From the NCBI GenBank assembly GCA_905233755.1, contig CAJODM010000008.1, positions 1 to 52,730 of the forward strand: a DNA stretch of 52,730 nucleotides, written 5' to 3'. A model generated the notes under the pieces. That model did not search any database and was not told where the DNA came from. It saw nothing but the letters and a program-made list of their open reading frames with translations. The translations under genes were made by a program, and so were the position numbers. Source of the DNA: an uncultured Ruminococcus sp. GTDB taxonomy: Bacteria; Bacillota; Clostridia; Oscillospirales; Acutalibacteraceae. Positions 16,356 through 24,963 of the stretch are shown here, piece after piece; the stretch's first letter is position 1; every line of letters begins with the position of its first letter.

Positions 16356-19300
16356 TCAGCGAAAGTAGCTGACCGCCGAGCGGAACATTTTGATGTCAAA
16401 GCTGCCGGGGATGTTCCGGTACAGCCCCTCTGATACGCGCTCAGAGTGGCCCATCTTGCCGAACACCCTGCCGTCGGGCGAGGTGATACCCTCTACCGCG
16501 AGCATCGAGCCGTTCGGGTTATACCGAATATCCATGGTGGCGTTGCCGTCGAGGTCGACGTACTGGGTGGCGATCTGGCCGTTCTCGATGAGCTGCTGCA
16601 GCAGCTCATCGGGGGCGATGAACCGTCCCTCTCCGTGAGAGATCGGGACGTTCACGATATCGCCGACCTGCATAGCGGACAGCCACGGCGACTTGACGGA
16701 CGCGATGCGGGTTCTGACGATCTTCGACTGGTGACGGGCGATCGTGTTGTAGGTAAGGGTGGGGGCGGACGCATCGGCGTCGATGATCTTGCCATAGGGC
16801 ACCAGCCCGAGCTTGATCAGCGCCTGGAACCCGTTGCAGATCCCGCAGATCAGCCCGTCGCGCCGCTCGAGCAGCTCACCGACCCCTTCTCTGACCGAAG
16901 CCGAGCGGAAGAATGCGGTGATCAGCTTGCCGGAGCCGTCGGGCTCGTCGCCGCCGGAGAACCCGCCGGGGATGAAGATCATCTGGGCGTCGCGCAGCCG
17001 AACAGAGAACTGTTCGATGGAGCGGGCGATCCCGTCGGGGCTTAGGTTGTTCAGCACGAGGATCTTGGGCGCGGCCCCGGCGTCCTCCATCGCTTTCATC
17101 GAATCATATTCGCAGTTCGTCCCCGGGAACACCGGGATGAGCACCCTCGGGCGCGCGGTCTTCAGCGCGGGAGAGAGCGCAGAGCGGCGGGGATAGGAGA
17201 TAGTCTCGACCGAGCATCGGGGGGTATCGACGGCACAGGGATAGACGCTCTCGAGCCGCCCTTCATAGAGCTTTAGCAGCTCGTGTGCGCTGACGGCATC
17301 TGTGCCGTAGCGGAATGTCGGTTCCTCCACGATCGTGCCGATAAGCGTCAGTCCCTCGATGGGCTTGACACACTCGAGCACAAAGGAGCCGTAGCAGTAG
17401 GAGAACAGCTCCTGTACCGACAGCGCTGTGTCAAACGAGAACCCGAACCCGTTGCCAAAGCACGCCTTCATCACCGCCTCGGCGATACCGCCCACCCCGG
17501 GGGTATAGGCGGACACCGCGCGCCCCGAGCGCAGCAGCTCGGTCACGGTGGCGAACACGCGCATGAGCGACGATATGTCGGGCAGACCGTTCTCGTCCAC
17601 ATCGGGCGAGAGGTGATAGACCATGTGCCCCGCGCGCTTGAACTCGGGGGACACGATATCGGACAGGGTCGCGGTGGTGACGGCAAAGGACACCAGCGTC
17701 GGCGGGACGTCGAGCTTCTCGAACGTACCGCTCATGCTGTCCTTGCCGCCGATCGAGGCGATCCCGAGCGCCATCTGCGCTTTGAACGCGCCGAGGAGCG
17801 CCGCCATCGGCTGACCCCACCGGACGGGGTCGGCGCCGGGTTTGGGAAAATACTCCTGGAACGTCAGGTACACGTCCTCGAACGACGCCCCCGCGGCGAT
17901 GAGCTTGGACACGGATTCGACGACCGCAAGATACGCGCCGTGATAGGGGCTGCGCTCGGATACAGCGGGGTTATAGCCCCACGCCATGAGCGAGCAGGTG
18001 TCGGTATGGCCGCGCTCTACAGAGACTTTCTGCACCATCGCCTGGACGGGGGTGAGCTGGTGCCGTCCGCCGAACGGCATGAGCACCGCGCCCGCGCCGA
18101 TGGTCGAATCGAACCGCTCAGACAGCCCGCGCTTCGAGCAGATATTCAGGTCGGACGCCATCGCGCGCAGCTCTGCTGCAAAATCGGAGCCGACCTTCTT
18201 CTCATACTTTTTCGACGGCGCGCACACGACGTCGATATGCTTATCAGCGCCGTTGGAGTTCAGAAAATCGCGGTTGACATCCACGATCTTCCTGCCGTTC
18301 CAGTGCATGACAAGGCGTTTCTCCTCCTGTACGCGTGCGACCGCGATCGCGCTGAGGTTCTCTTGATCGGCAAGGGTGATGAACCGCTCGGCATCCTTTG
18401 GTGCTACCACGACCGCCATGCGCTCCTGGGATTCGGAGATGGCAAGCTCGGTGCCGTCGAGCCCCTCGTACTTCTTCGGGACAGCGTTCAGGTCGATGTC
18501 CAGCCCGTCCGCGAGCTCTCCGATGGCGACCGATACGCCCCCCGCGCCGAAGTCGTTGCACCGCTTGATCATGCGGCAGGCGACGGGGTTGCGGAACAGC
18601 CGCTGGAGCTTTCGCTCCTCGGGGGCGTTGCCCTTCTGCACCTCGGCAGAGCAGGTCTCGACCGAGCGCAGGGTATGCACCTTTGACGAGCCGGTCGCCC
18701 CGCCGATGCCGTCGCGGCCGGTCGCTCCGCCGAGCAGGATGACGACATCCCCCGGCGCCGGCGTCTCGCGCCGGACGTTCGATGCGGGAGCAGCGGCGAT
18801 GACCGCGCCAATCTCCATCCGCTTTGCGGCATAGCCGGGATGGTACAGCTCATCGACGATACCGGTCGCAAGCCCGATCTGGTTCCCGTAGGACGAGTAG
18901 CCCGCCGCCGCGGTGGTGACGATCTTTCGCTGGGGGAGCTTGCCCTCGAGTGTCTCAGACAGCGGAACGGTCGGGTCGGCGGCGCCGGTGACGCGCATCG
19001 CGCCGTAGACATACGCCCGTCCCGAGAGCGGGTCGCGGATCGCGCCGCCGATACAGGTGGCGGCGCCGCCGAACGGTTCGATCTCGGTCGGGTGGTTGTG
19101 GGTCTCGTTCTTGAACAGCAGCAGCCACGGCTCGCTGTTGCCGTCGACGTTCACGTCGATCTTGACGGTACAGGCGTTGATTTCCTCCGACTCGTCGAGC
19201 CGCGACAGCTTTCCTGTCTGTTTGAGGTATTTCACGGCGACGGTCGCAAGGTCCATCAGGCAGATGGGCTTGGTGTCGCCGACCATGTCTCGCGTTTTCA

Positions 19301-20045
19301 GATAGTCGTCATAGGCGGCCGAGAGCGCCTCGTCCTCGAACCGTACCGAGTCGATATGCGTCAGGAAGGTGGTGTGGCGGCAGTGATCGGACCAGTAGGT
19401 GTCGATCATGCGGATCTCGGTGACGGTGGGGTCTCGGTGCTCAGAGCGAAAGTACTCCTGACAGAAGAGAAGGTCGTCGAGATCCATCGCAAGCCCCATC
19501 TCCTCGCACAGCGAGGAGAGCCCGTCGCGCTCCAGTGAGCAAAAGCCGGTCAGCGTAGGTACCATAGTAGGGATAGCGAAGTCGGTCTGCAGTGTTGAGG
19601 GTCTGTCGAGCGACGCCTCGCGCGCCTCGACCGGATTGATGACATAGCGCTTGATGCGCTCGATCTCGTCCCCCGACAGCGCGCCGTACAGCGCATAGAC
19701 CTTCGCCGAGCGGATGAGCGGACGCTCGCCGCAGGAGATCATCGCGATGCACTCCTCTGCCGAGCTTGCGCGCTGGTCGAACTGACCGGGAAGGTACTCG
19801 ACGGCGAACACCTCGGCGTCGCCGAGCGCGGGGGATTCACTAGCGGTGTCCACCTGCGGCTCAGAGAACACCGTCCCGACAGCAGAACGGAACAGCTCTT
19901 CGTCGATGTTCTCGGCGTCGTAGCGGTTGAGGATCCTCAGATCCGTCAGGGACTGCACCCCGAGGACGTCGCGGATCTCCGAGAGCATTGCCTGTGCCTC
20001 CAGCGCATAACTGCGCTTCTTCTCTACAAAAATCCTATATACCAT
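16356..20045 (-). CDS. purL: Phosphoribosylformylglycinamidine synthase, single-chain (PurL with fused glutaminase)
   Basis: At 1,229 residues this is the long PurL form, in which the N-terminal PurS-like part, the two AIRS-like halves and the glutaminase (PurQ) domain are one chain. Visible motifs are DTYWSDHCRHTTF, NETHNHPTEIEPFGGAATC with GGAIRDPLSGRA, GGKDSMSGTF, and in the C-terminal amidotransferase FPGTNCEYDS, GICNGFQ (Cys nucleophile) and SHGEGRF (His). It converts FGAR and glutamine to FGAM. Many Firmicutes use separate PurS/PurQ/PurL, so the single-chain form is a lineage trait. It starts 3 bases after the purD stop and shares that transcript. Confidence 0.96.
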   Translation of the reverse strand: MVYRIFVEKKRSYALEAQAMLSEIRDVLGVQSLTDLRILNRYDAENIDEELFRSAVGTVFSEPQVDTASESPALGDAEVFAVEYLPGQFDQRASSAEECIAMISCGERPLIRSAKVYALYGALSGDEIERIKRYVINPVEAREASLDRPSTLQTDFAIPTMVPTLTGFCSLERDGLSSLCEEMGLAMDLDDLLFCQEYFRSEHRDPTVTEIRMIDTYWSDHCRHTTFLTHIDSVRFEDEALSAAYDDYLKTRDMVGDTKPICLMDLATVAVKYLKQTGKLSRLDESEEINACTVKIDVNVDGNSEPWLLLFKNETHNHPTEIEPFGGAATCIGGAIRDPLSGRAYVYGAMRVTGAADPTVPLSETLEGKLPQRKIVTTAAAGYSSYGNQIGLATGIVDELYHPGYAAKRMEIGAVIAAAPASNVRRETPAPGDVVILLGGATGRDGIGGATGSSKVHTLRSVETCSAEVQKGNAPEERKLQRLFRNPVACRMIKRCNDFGAGGVSVAIGELADGLDIDLNAVPKKYEGLDGTELAISESQERMAVVVAPKDAERFITLADQENLSAIAVARVQEEKRLVMHWNGRKIVDVNRDFLNSNGADKHIDVVCAPSKKYEKKVGSDFAAELRAMASDLNICSKRGLSERFDSTIGAGAVLMPFGGRHQLTPVQAMVQKVSVERGHTDTCSLMAWGYNPAVSERSPYHGAYLAVVESVSKLIAAGASFEDVYLTFQEYFPKPGADPVRWGQPMAALLGAFKAQMALGIASIGGKDSMSGTFEKLDVPPTLVSFAVTTATLSDIVSPEFKRAGHMVYHLSPDVDENGLPDISSLMRVFATVTELLRSGRAVSAYTPGVGGIAEAVMKACFGNGFGFSFDTALSVQELFSYCYGSFVLECVKPIEGLTLIGTIVEEPTFRYGTDAVSAHELLKLYEGRLESVYPCAVDTPRCSVETISYPRRSALSPALKTARPRVLIPVFPGTNCEYDSMKAMEDAGAAPKILVLNNLSPDGIARSIEQFSVRLRDAQMIFIPGGFSGGDEPDGSGKLITAFFRSASVREGVGELLERRDGLICGICNGFQALIKLGLVPYGKIIDADASAPTLTYNTIARHQSKIVRTRIASVKSPWLSAMQVGDIVNVPISHGEGRFIAPDELLQQLIENGQIATQYVDLDGNATMDIRYNPNGSMLAVEGITSPDGRVFGKMGHSERVSEGLYRNIPGSFDIKMFRSAVSYFR

Positions 20046-20048
20046 CTG

Positions 20049-21317
20049 TTACTTCTCCTGTGCCGAGAGGGCGCGTGCGCCGATATCGCGGCGACAGAAC
20101 TTGTTTTGGAAACGAATGCGGTCGGCCATCGCGTATGCCGACGCGACCGCACTTTTTAGATCGCTCTCGACCGCCGTCACGCCCAGCACGCGGCCGCCAG
20201 AGGTGACGAGCCGCCCGTCTCTCTGTTCGACGCCGGCAAAGTACACCTGCGGCTCACAGTCGTCGGGCACAGCGATCTCGAATCCTTTCTCGTACTTTAA
20301 GGGATAGCCCTCGGACGCGAGGATGACACACGCGGCGGCGTCCGGCCTAAACCGCACGTCGACATCGGCGAGCGTGCCGTCGGTGACCGCGCGGCAGATC
20401 GTCAGCAGGTCGGTCTGCAGCAGCGGCAACACCACCTGCGTCTCGGGATCGCCGAAGCGGCAGTTATATTCGATCACCTTGGGACCGTCGGGGGTCAGCA
20501 TCAGCCCGAAGTACAGGCATCCCTTGAAGGGACGCCCCTCGGCGTTCATCGCGCGGATGGTGGGGAGGAAGATCTCGTCCATACACCGCTGTGCGACCGA
20601 TGGGGTATAGAAGGGGTTCGGCGCGACGGTCCCCATCCCGCCGGTGTTCAGCCCGCGGTCGCCGTCGAGCGCGCGCTTGTGATCCATGGACGAGACCATG
20701 GGGACGACGGTCGTGCCGTCGGTAAAGCTGAGCACGGACACCTCGGGCCCGGTGAGGAACTCTTCGATGACGATGCGATCGCCCGAACTGCCGAACTGTT
20801 TGTCTTCCATGATCGCGCGCACCGCCCCGTACGCGTCGTCGCGGGTATGGGCGATCATGACGCCCTTGCCGAGCGCGAGCCCGTCCGCTTTGATGACGGT
20901 GGGGAGGGGCGCTGTCTCGAGATACCGCAGCGCGTCGGCGGCGGTATCGAACACCTCGTACTGCGCGGTGGGGATCCCGTATTTCTTCATGAGGTTCTTT
21001 GAGAAGACCTTGCTGCCCTCGATGACAGCCGCCGCCTTGTGCGGGCCGAAAGCGGGGATACCCGCCTGCTCCAGCCGATCGACCGCCCCGAGGACGAGCG
21101 GATCGTCCGGAGCGACCACGGCATAGTCGATAGCGTGCTCCAGAGCGAACTGTACGATCGCGTCGATATCGGTCGCGCCGATGGGTACACACTCGGCGTC
21201 GGCGGCGATCCCGCCGTTCCCGGGCAGGGCATAGATCCGCTCGACGTCGGGGTTCTCTCTGAGCTTTTTGATGATCGCGTGCTCGCGGCCGCCGCCGCCG
21301 ATAACCATGAGCTTCAT
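20049..21317 (-). CDS. purD: Phosphoribosylamine-glycine ligase (GAR synthetase)
   Basis: This ATP-grasp enzyme joins phosphoribosylamine and glycine. The 422-residue chain begins MKLMVIGGGGREHAII. It then has ALPGNGGIAADAE, VVAPDDPLVLGAVD, ADGLALGKGVMIA, the active-site stretch GMGTVAPNPFY, and CLYFGLMLTPDGPKVIEYN with CRFGDPETQ. Start and length are normal. GAGGAGA precedes the ATG. The gene lies between the AICAR transformylase (11-base gap) and purL. Confidence 0.97.
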   Translation of the reverse strand: MKLMVIGGGGREHAIIKKLRENPDVERIYALPGNGGIAADAECVPIGATDIDAIVQFALEHAIDYAVVAPDDPLVLGAVDRLEQAGIPAFGPHKAAAVIEGSKVFSKNLMKKYGIPTAQYEVFDTAADALRYLETAPLPTVIKADGLALGKGVMIAHTRDDAYGAVRAIMEDKQFGSSGDRIVIEEFLTGPEVSVLSFTDGTTVVPMVSSMDHKRALDGDRGLNTGGMGTVAPNPFYTPSVAQRCMDEIFLPTIRAMNAEGRPFKGCLYFGLMLTPDGPKVIEYNCRFGDPETQVVLPLLQTDLLTICRAVTDGTLADVDVRFRPDAAACVILASEGYPLKYEKGFEIAVPDDCEPQVYFAGVEQRDGRLVTSGGRVLGVTAVESDLKSAVASAYAMADRIRFQNKFCRRDIGARALSAQEK

Positions 21318-21328
21318 GATGCTTCTCC

Positions 21329-22513
21329 TCAGTGATGGAACAGCCGCAGTCCGGTGAACGCCATCGTGATGCCGTACCGGTCACAGCACGCGATCACGTC
21401 GTCGTCGCGGATCGAGCCGCCGGGCTCGGCGATATAGGAGACGCCGCTCCTCCTTGCGCGTTCGATGTTGTCAAAGAACGGGAAGAACGCGTCCGAGCCG
21501 AGAGCAACCCCGCTGATGGTATCGAGGTATTCGCGCTGCTGTTCGTCGGTGAACGGCTCGGGGCGGGCGGTAAAGTACCGCTGCCATACGCCGTCTGCGG
21601 TGACGTCCTCTTCGTTGCGGTTGATGTAGCCGTCGATCACGTTATCGCGGTCGGGACGGCGAATATCATCCCGAAACGGCAGGTTCAGCACCGGATCGCT
21701 CTGGCGCAGGAACCATGTGTCCGCTTTGGTGCCGGCGAGCCGGGTACAGTGGATGCGCGACTGCTGGCCCGCGCCGACGCCGATCGCCTGGCCGTCAACG
21801 GCATAGCATACCGAGTTCGACTGGGTATATTTCAGGGTGATGAGTGCGATGATGAGGTCGCGCTCTGCCGATGCGGGCAGCTGCCGGTTCTCGGTCACGA
21901 TGTTCTTTAGCAGCGAGCGGTCGATCTTCATGTTGTTGCGCCCCTGCTCAAAGGTGATCCCGAACACCTGCTTCTTCTCCTGTACAGCGGGGGTATAGGA
22001 CGGGTCGATGCGGACGATGTTGTAGTTGCCGCCGCGCTTTGAGCGCAGGATCTCGAGCGCCACGTCGTCATAGCCCGGGGCGATGATGCCGTCGGACACC
22101 TCGCGGGCGATCATCTTAGCGGTGGTGACATCGCACACATCCGACAGCGCGACCCAGTCACCGAACGAACACATCCGGTCGGTGCCGCGCGCACGGGCAT
22201 AGGCACAGGCGAGCGGTGAGCTGTCAAGCCCCTCGATATCATCGACAAAGCACGCGCGCCCCAGCCGGTCGGACAGCGGCAGCCCAACGGCCGCCGAGGT
22301 GGGGCTGACGTGTTTGAACGAGGCGACCGCAGGCATCGCGAGCGCCTCTTTGAGCTCGCTGACAAGCTGCCACGAGTTGAACGCGTCGAGAAAGTTGATA
22401 TATCCCGGCCGACCGCAGAGGATCTCGATCGGCAGCTCGCCGCCGTCCTCCATATAGATCTTGGCGGGTTTCTGGTTGGGGTTACAGCCGTATTTCAGCT
22501 CAAATTCCTTCAT
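21329..22513 (-). CDS. purH: Stand-alone AICAR formyltransferase (C-terminal half of PurH only)
   Basis: The 394-residue protein starts directly with the transformylase part (MKEFELKYGCNPNQKPAKIY) and lacks the 200-residue IMP cyclohydrolase domain of normal PurH. Family motifs include ASFKHVSPTSAAVG (Lys-His active site), DFG-like SFGDWVALSD, the YTQSNSVCYAVDGQAIGVGA segment, and GSDAFFPFFDNIERA near the end. It transfers formyl from 10-formyl-THF to AICAR, giving FAICAR. The start is set by AAGGAG; the longer frame to 22585 is a read into the upstream gene. The missing ring-closing step is supplied by the next upstream gene, a PurO-type cyclohydrolase four bases away. Confidence 0.93.
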   Translation of the reverse strand: MKEFELKYGCNPNQKPAKIYMEDGGELPIEILCGRPGYINFLDAFNSWQLVSELKEALAMPAVASFKHVSPTSAAVGLPLSDRLGRACFVDDIEGLDSSPLACAYARARGTDRMCSFGDWVALSDVCDVTTAKMIAREVSDGIIAPGYDDVALEILRSKRGGNYNIVRIDPSYTPAVQEKKQVFGITFEQGRNNMKIDRSLLKNIVTENRQLPASAERDLIIALITLKYTQSNSVCYAVDGQAIGVGAGQQSRIHCTRLAGTKADTWFLRQSDPVLNLPFRDDIRRPDRDNVIDGYINRNEEDVTADGVWQRYFTARPEPFTDEQQREYLDTISGVALGSDAFFPFFDNIERARRSGVSYIAEPGGSIRDDDVIACCDRYGITMAFTGLRLFHH

Positions 22514-22517
22514 ATCT

Positions 22518-23240
22518 TTACTCCTTGTTCTTGTTGATGATCCTGGATGTATAGCTGCCCGACGACAGGTCGGTGTATCTGACATACAGCGAGATGCGGT
22601 TATCCGCGTCCAGCGCGCGCCACAGCCGGTCGGTCAGCGTGTCGATATCGTCCTCGAGCTTGACGCGCTCGGGCTCGCCCTGGAACGTGGGGAGGGGATC
22701 GCCGTCGCCGACATAGGTGTGCAGAAAATGTCCCAGCCCCGGCTGTGAGGGATAGGAGAAGCCGTATCGGGCACAGGCGCTGCCCTCGGCATCGAGCGAC
22801 TTTAGGATACTCATCTCATAGGAGAAGTCGCCGCTGTCAAAGGTGAGCATCCCGCTGATACGCGGGGTGAGGTTCGGGTAGTCGGGCTCAAAGCACCGGC
22901 TCGACAGCGCGTGATGAAACGACATGCCCGCCCTCAGCCCGTCATAGACGGTATCGGTCTGGTCGCCGTTGGTGACGATGAGGTGATTGCTATAGGACCG
23001 CACAGCGGCATAGATGATGAGCGAGGGGTCCTCGACACGCGACGGATCGTACGGCTCGGTGAATACCGCGCCGTCGCGCTCGACGAACACGCGGTTGCGC
23101 GAGTTGTCGCTGCGCCCCATGATGAAGTACGCCGATACGGCGTGCCGTCCGTCCTCGGTTCTGCCGATCAGGATCCCTCTGCCGACATAGGGGTTCCCCT
23201 GCAGCAGCTCTTCGATGTCGTGTTTGCTGTAGATATCCAT
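22518..23240 (-). CDS. purO: IMP cyclohydrolase, PurO type
   Basis: The 240-residue protein contains NPYVGRGILIGRTEDG, SAYFIMGRSDNSRNRVF, IIYAAVRSYSNHLIVTNGDQ and TPRISGM, the pattern of the archaeal-type IMP cyclohydrolase (PurO) that is also found in some Clostridia. It is unrelated in fold to the MGS-like cyclohydrolase domain of PurH and closes the purine ring of FAICAR to give IMP. It lies immediately before the stand-alone AICAR transformylase, so the two replace one bifunctional PurH. AAGGAG precedes the ATG. Confidence 0.9.
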   Translation of the reverse strand: MDIYSKHDIEELLQGNPYVGRGILIGRTEDGRHAVSAYFIMGRSDNSRNRVFVERDGAVFTEPYDPSRVEDPSLIIYAAVRSYSNHLIVTNGDQTDTVYDGLRAGMSFHHALSSRCFEPDYPNLTPRISGMLTFDSGDFSYEMSILKSLDAEGSACARYGFSYPSQPGLGHFLHTYVGDGDPLPTFQGEPERVKLEDDIDTLTDRLWRALDADNRISLYVRYTDLSSGSYTSRIINKNKE

Positions 23241-23304
23241 TATGATCCTCTCTCCTTATCCTAATAGGTTGTGGCGGTTGATGATATTCTAACAACGGCT
23301 CGGG

Positions 23305-23913
23305 TCAGCCGTGTGACAGCAGCGTGGCACAGACCTTCTCGACCGCTTCGGGCAGGAGCACCCACTCTGCCTCCTCCATGACGCGGCGCTGCAGCGTTTC
23401 GGGCGTGTCGCCCTCGTGCACGCTGACCGCCTTCTGAGCGATGATCTCGCCGCCGTCGGGGATCTCGTTGACATAGTGGACGGTCGCGCCGGTGACCTTC
23501 ACACCCTTTTGCAGTGCCGCCTCGTGCACCCGAAGCCCGTAGTACCCCGCTCCGCAGAACGAGGGGATGAGCGACGGATGGACGTTCAGGATCCTCCGGT
23601 CATAGCGCTCAGTGAACGCGGGCGAGAGGATCGACAGGAACCCTGCCAGCACGATTAGCTCGATCTGCTCCTCTATCATAACGTCCAGCAACGCTCGGTC
23701 AAAGTCGTCGGGGTGCTCTCGCCGGAGCACCTGTCTCTTGCGGATGCCGTGATGCTCTGCCCGCTCTAGGGCATAGGCGCCCGCGCGGTCGGATACCACC
23801 AGCACGACCTCACCGGAACGGATCGCACCGCAATCCTGTGCGTCGAGGATCGCCTGCAGGTTGGTGCCGCCGCCCGATACCAGCACGGCGACGCGTATCT
23901 TTCTCTCAGCCAT
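23305..23913 (-). CDS. purN: Phosphoribosylglycinamide formyltransferase
   Basis: The 202-residue enzyme formylates GAR with 10-formyl-THF. It begins with RVAVLVSGGGTNLQAI (the phosphate loop). LAGFLSILSP is followed by ILNVHPSLIPSF, which carries the catalytic Asn and His, and then by GATVHYVNEIPDGGEII with the matching Asp in PDGG. Length and order are normal. AAGGAG lies six bases before the ATG. It is nine bases after the purM stop and 64 bases before purO. Confidence 0.96.
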   Translation of the reverse strand: MAERKIRVAVLVSGGGTNLQAILDAQDCGAIRSGEVVLVVSDRAGAYALERAEHHGIRKRQVLRREHPDDFDRALLDVMIEEQIELIVLAGFLSILSPAFTERYDRRILNVHPSLIPSFCGAGYYGLRVHEAALQKGVKVTGATVHYVNEIPDGGEIIAQKAVSVHEGDTPETLQRRVMEEAEWVLLPEAVEKVCATLLSHG

Positions 23914-23922
23914 AGCAGCTCC

Positions 23923-24963
23923 TTATATCAGCTCGATGCGGTCGTGTGAGCGGACGATCTCGCCGATGAGATAGGCGTCCTCGCCGCATGCGTGAAGGAT
24001 ATCGAGTGCCGTGTCGGCGTCGCCCTCTGCGACGACGATGCTCATCCCCACGCCCATGTTGAAGGTGTTGAACATATCCCGCTCGCTGATGCCGCCGCGC
24101 TCCATGAGAAGGCGGAATATCGGAAGCACCCGCACATTATCCTTCTGGATGCGCGCGCACAGCCCGTCGGGAACCGAGCGCGGGATGTTCTCATAGAACC
24201 CGCCGCCGGTGATATGCGAGATGCCCTTGACCTGCACCCGCTCGAACAGCTCGAGCACCGGCCGGACATAGATCCGCGTCGGGGTGAGCAGCGTCTCGCC
24301 GAGCGACTTGCCGCCGAGCGCCGCTATCGGGGCGCTCAGGTCGGTATGCTCAACGTCGAACACCCGGCGCACCAGCGAGAACCCGTTCGAGTGCACGCCG
24401 GAGGACGGCAGCGCGATCACGACGTCGCCCTCGCGCATCCGAGTATTGTCGATGATCTTTGACTTGTCGACCACGCCGGTACAGTAGCCCGCCAGGTCAT
24501 ACTCGTCCTCGGGATAGAAGCCGGGCATCTCGGCGGTCTCGCCGCCGATGAGCGCCGCGCCCGAAAGGACACACCCGTCGGCGACGCCCTTGACGATCGC
24601 CATGATGCGCTCGGGGATGTTCCTGCCGCAGGCGATATAGTCGAGGAAGTACAGCGGCCGCGCGCCGCAGCAGATGATATCGTTGACGCACATGGCGACA
24701 CAGTCGATGCCGACGGTGTCGTGTCGTCCGGTCAGGAAGGCGAGCTTGAGCTTTGTCCCGACGCCGTCGGTGCCGGACACGAGCACGGGTCGCTCAATAC
24801 CGCTCAGATCGAGCTCGAACATCCCGCCGAACCCGCCGACGTCGGAGCATACCCCCGCGGTCGTCGTGCGCGCGATATGGGATTTCATCAGCTCGACGGC
24901 ACGGTAGCCGGCGGTGATATCGACGCCGGCGGCCTTATAACTGTTGCTGTAACTATCGTTCAC
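23923..24963 (-). CDS. purM: AIR synthetase (phosphoribosylformylglycinamidine cyclo-ligase), GTG start
   Basis: The 346-residue ATP-dependent enzyme closes the imidazole ring. It contains SYKAAGVDITAGYRAVELMK, SGTDGVGTKLKLAF, GIDCVAMCVNDIICCGA, ALIGGETAEMPGFY and ISHITGGGFYENIPR, all PurM signatures. The true start is a GTG at 24961-24963 behind AGAGGAG. The longer ATG frame to 25119 is a read through purF in another frame. The start overlaps the end of purF by 11 bases, so translation is likely coupled. Confidence 0.95.
   Translation of the reverse strand: MNDSYSNSYKAAGVDITAGYRAVELMKSHIARTTTAGVCSDVGGFGGMFELDLSGIERPVLVSGTDGVGTKLKLAFLTGRHDTVGIDCVAMCVNDIICCGARPLYFLDYIACGRNIPERIMAIVKGVADGCVLSGAALIGGETAEMPGFYPEDEYDLAGYCTGVVDKSKIIDNTRMREGDVVIALPSSGVHSNGFSLVRRVFDVEHTDLSAPIAALGGKSLGETLLTPTRIYVRPVLELFERVQVKGISHITGGGFYENIPRSVPDGLCARIQKDNVRVLPIFRLLMERGGISERDMFNTFNMGVGMSIVVAEGDADTALDILHACGEDAYLIGEIVRSHDRIELI

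Noticed and set aside
17283-18686. Long open frame (467 codons) opposite purL, and similar long frames opposite other genes (5238-6317, 30907-32301, 37778-39241, 10228-11376, 12223-13263)
   Set aside because: They lie fully antisense to genes with clear motifs, have no ribosome site and show His/Arg/Asp-rich low-complexity composition typical of the complement of GC-rich coding DNA.
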